From Planctomycetota bacterium (GTDB lineage Bacteria; Planctomycetota; Phycisphaerae; WQYP01), in NCBI GenBank assembly GCA_021785155.1, contig JAJYGE010000197.1, positions 1 to 14,879 of the forward strand: 14,879 bases of DNA, read 5' to 3'. Positions 14,100-14,879 of this stretch are shown here, piece by piece. Both the position numbers and the translations under genes were made by a program. Every line of letters starts with the position of its first letter. Positions within the stretch are counted from its first letter, which is position 1. The notes beneath the pieces are model-generated. The model saw nothing but the letters and a program-made list of their open reading frames with translations, did not search any database and had not been told where the DNA came from.

Positions 14100-14879
14100 T
14101 TGATAGAACAACCTGAAAATTCCGGAAAGGCTTCCGAGGCGGAGGCGGGCGCAGTTGTCGGGTATGGGAAGTGCGCGGATCACACGCAACCTCCTCTGGT
14201 GCGTCTAAGCGCAATTGGCAAACGATTCGGCCCCGTGCAGGTGTTGCAGAATGTCGATTTCAACATTTATCCCGGTGAAGTCCACATCCTGGCTGGTGAG
14301 AATGGGGCTGGCAAGAGCACGCTGGTAAAAATTTTGGCCGGCGTCTACAACGATTATTCGGGAACCATGGAGGTTGCGGGAAAGCGGGTACGGCTGAATT
14401 CTCCTCTGGAAGCCGCCGCCATGGGCATTTCTGTGATTTACCAGGAATTATCACTCGTATCGTCAATGTCGGTTGCGGACAATATTTTTCTTGGGCGATT
14501 TGCGCATCGTGCGGGTTTTGTGCGGGACGAGATACAAGCCCGCGAAACAGAACAATTGCTGACGCAACTGGGTGTGCAAGCCCATCCGGACGATCGGGTC
14601 GGCGATCTGCCTATTGCCACCCGGCATCTGATCGAAATCGCCAAAGCGATGAGTCGGAATGCCCAGGTAATTGTTATGGATGAACCGACCAGCGCGCTTA
14701 ATACGCGGGAAGCGGAAAAGCTTTTCGCATTAATCCGCGACCTTAAGAAACGGGGTTGTGGAATTGTCTATATCTCCCACAAGATGGAAGAAATTGAACA
14801 CCTTGCGGATCGTATCACAGTGCTGCGGGATGGAAGGTTGATCGGTTCGGTTCCGGCCGCGGAACTTCCGATACCTAAA
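14100..14879 (+). CDS. Sugar-import ABC ATPase, RbsA/XylG type (N-terminal part, runs off window)
   Basis: The 260 codons present cover the first nucleotide-binding domain of a protein that normally has two tandem domains and about 500 residues. Walker A GENGAGKST is at 66-74, the Q-loop Gln at 115, Walker B VMDEP with Asp194-Glu195, and the switch His227 in YISHKMEE. The signature position reads LPIAT (170-174), more degenerate than the LSVGQ-like form usual in the first domain of this family. No ATG is in frame before the domain; a TTG at 14100 with AGGTG five bases upstream is the best start, giving a 30-residue polar N-terminal extension, and a GTG at 14199 would remove it. The gene follows the binding protein and should energise uptake of its sugar; the permease gene is expected beyond the window. 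Confidence 0.88.
   Translation, partial: MIEQPENSGKASEAEAGAVVGYGKCADHTQPPLVRLSAIGKRFGPVQVLQNVDFNIYPGEVHILAGENGAGKSTLVKILAGVYNDYSGTMEVAGKRVRLNSPLEAAAMGISVIYQELSLVSSMSVADNIFLGRFAHRAGFVRDEIQARETEQLLTQLGVQAHPDDRVGDLPIATRHLIEIAKAMSRNAQVIVMDEPTSALNTREAEKLFALIRDLKKRGCGIVYISHKMEEIEHLADRITVLRDGRLIGSVPAAELPIPK

Overview
The window reads as chromosomal DNA of a planctomycete, most likely a Phycisphaerae-type bacterium. This rests on a PEP-CTERM surface protein, a large prepilin with the planctomycete-type N-terminus, a GntR-LacI chimeric regulator and a DUF2961/GH172 enzyme occurring together. The taxonomic call is an inference from gene content; I ran no database search. I see no tRNA, rRNA, CRISPR array or insertion sequence.

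Region A (1-3725, + strand) is a compact three-gene operon behind a plausible promoter at 174-202. It encodes a flavin-dependent halogenase-like oxidoreductase, a complete FabF/KS-alpha ketosynthase, and a shortened ketosynthase-like protein whose catalytic Cys is replaced (KS-beta or chain-length-factor type, overlapping the KS by 4 bp). This resembles part of an aryl-polyene or type II polyketide pathway. No ACP, KR, DH or acyl-activating gene lies inside the window.

Region B (3757-5721, - strand) is one ABC-F ATPase of Uup-like architecture, convergent with region A and divergent from region C.

Region C (5916-14879, + strand) looks like a carbohydrate-uptake locus. In order it holds a GntR-LacI regulator, a PEP-CTERM L-type-lectin-like surface protein with a long structured leader, a prepilin-like protein, a secreted GH172 (DUF2961) glycosidase, an L-fucose/D-arabinose isomerase-like enzyme, a lipoprotein sugar-binding protein, and the N-terminal part of an RbsA-type sugar-import ATPase that runs off the window. 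GH172 enzymes act on D-arabinofuranosides and difructose anhydrides, and FucI-family isomerases accept D-arabinose. A coherent hypothesis is therefore that the locus captures, cleaves, imports and isomerises a D-arabinofuranose- or fructofuranose-containing glycan. The lectin and prepilin may provide surface capture, and the GntR-LacI protein may sense the released sugar.

The stretches over 300 bp without an assured gene are 7050-7431 (strong promoter, UP-like A-tracts, structured leader) and 8431-8801 (two imperfect stem-loops and a ribosome binding site, nothing else recognised).
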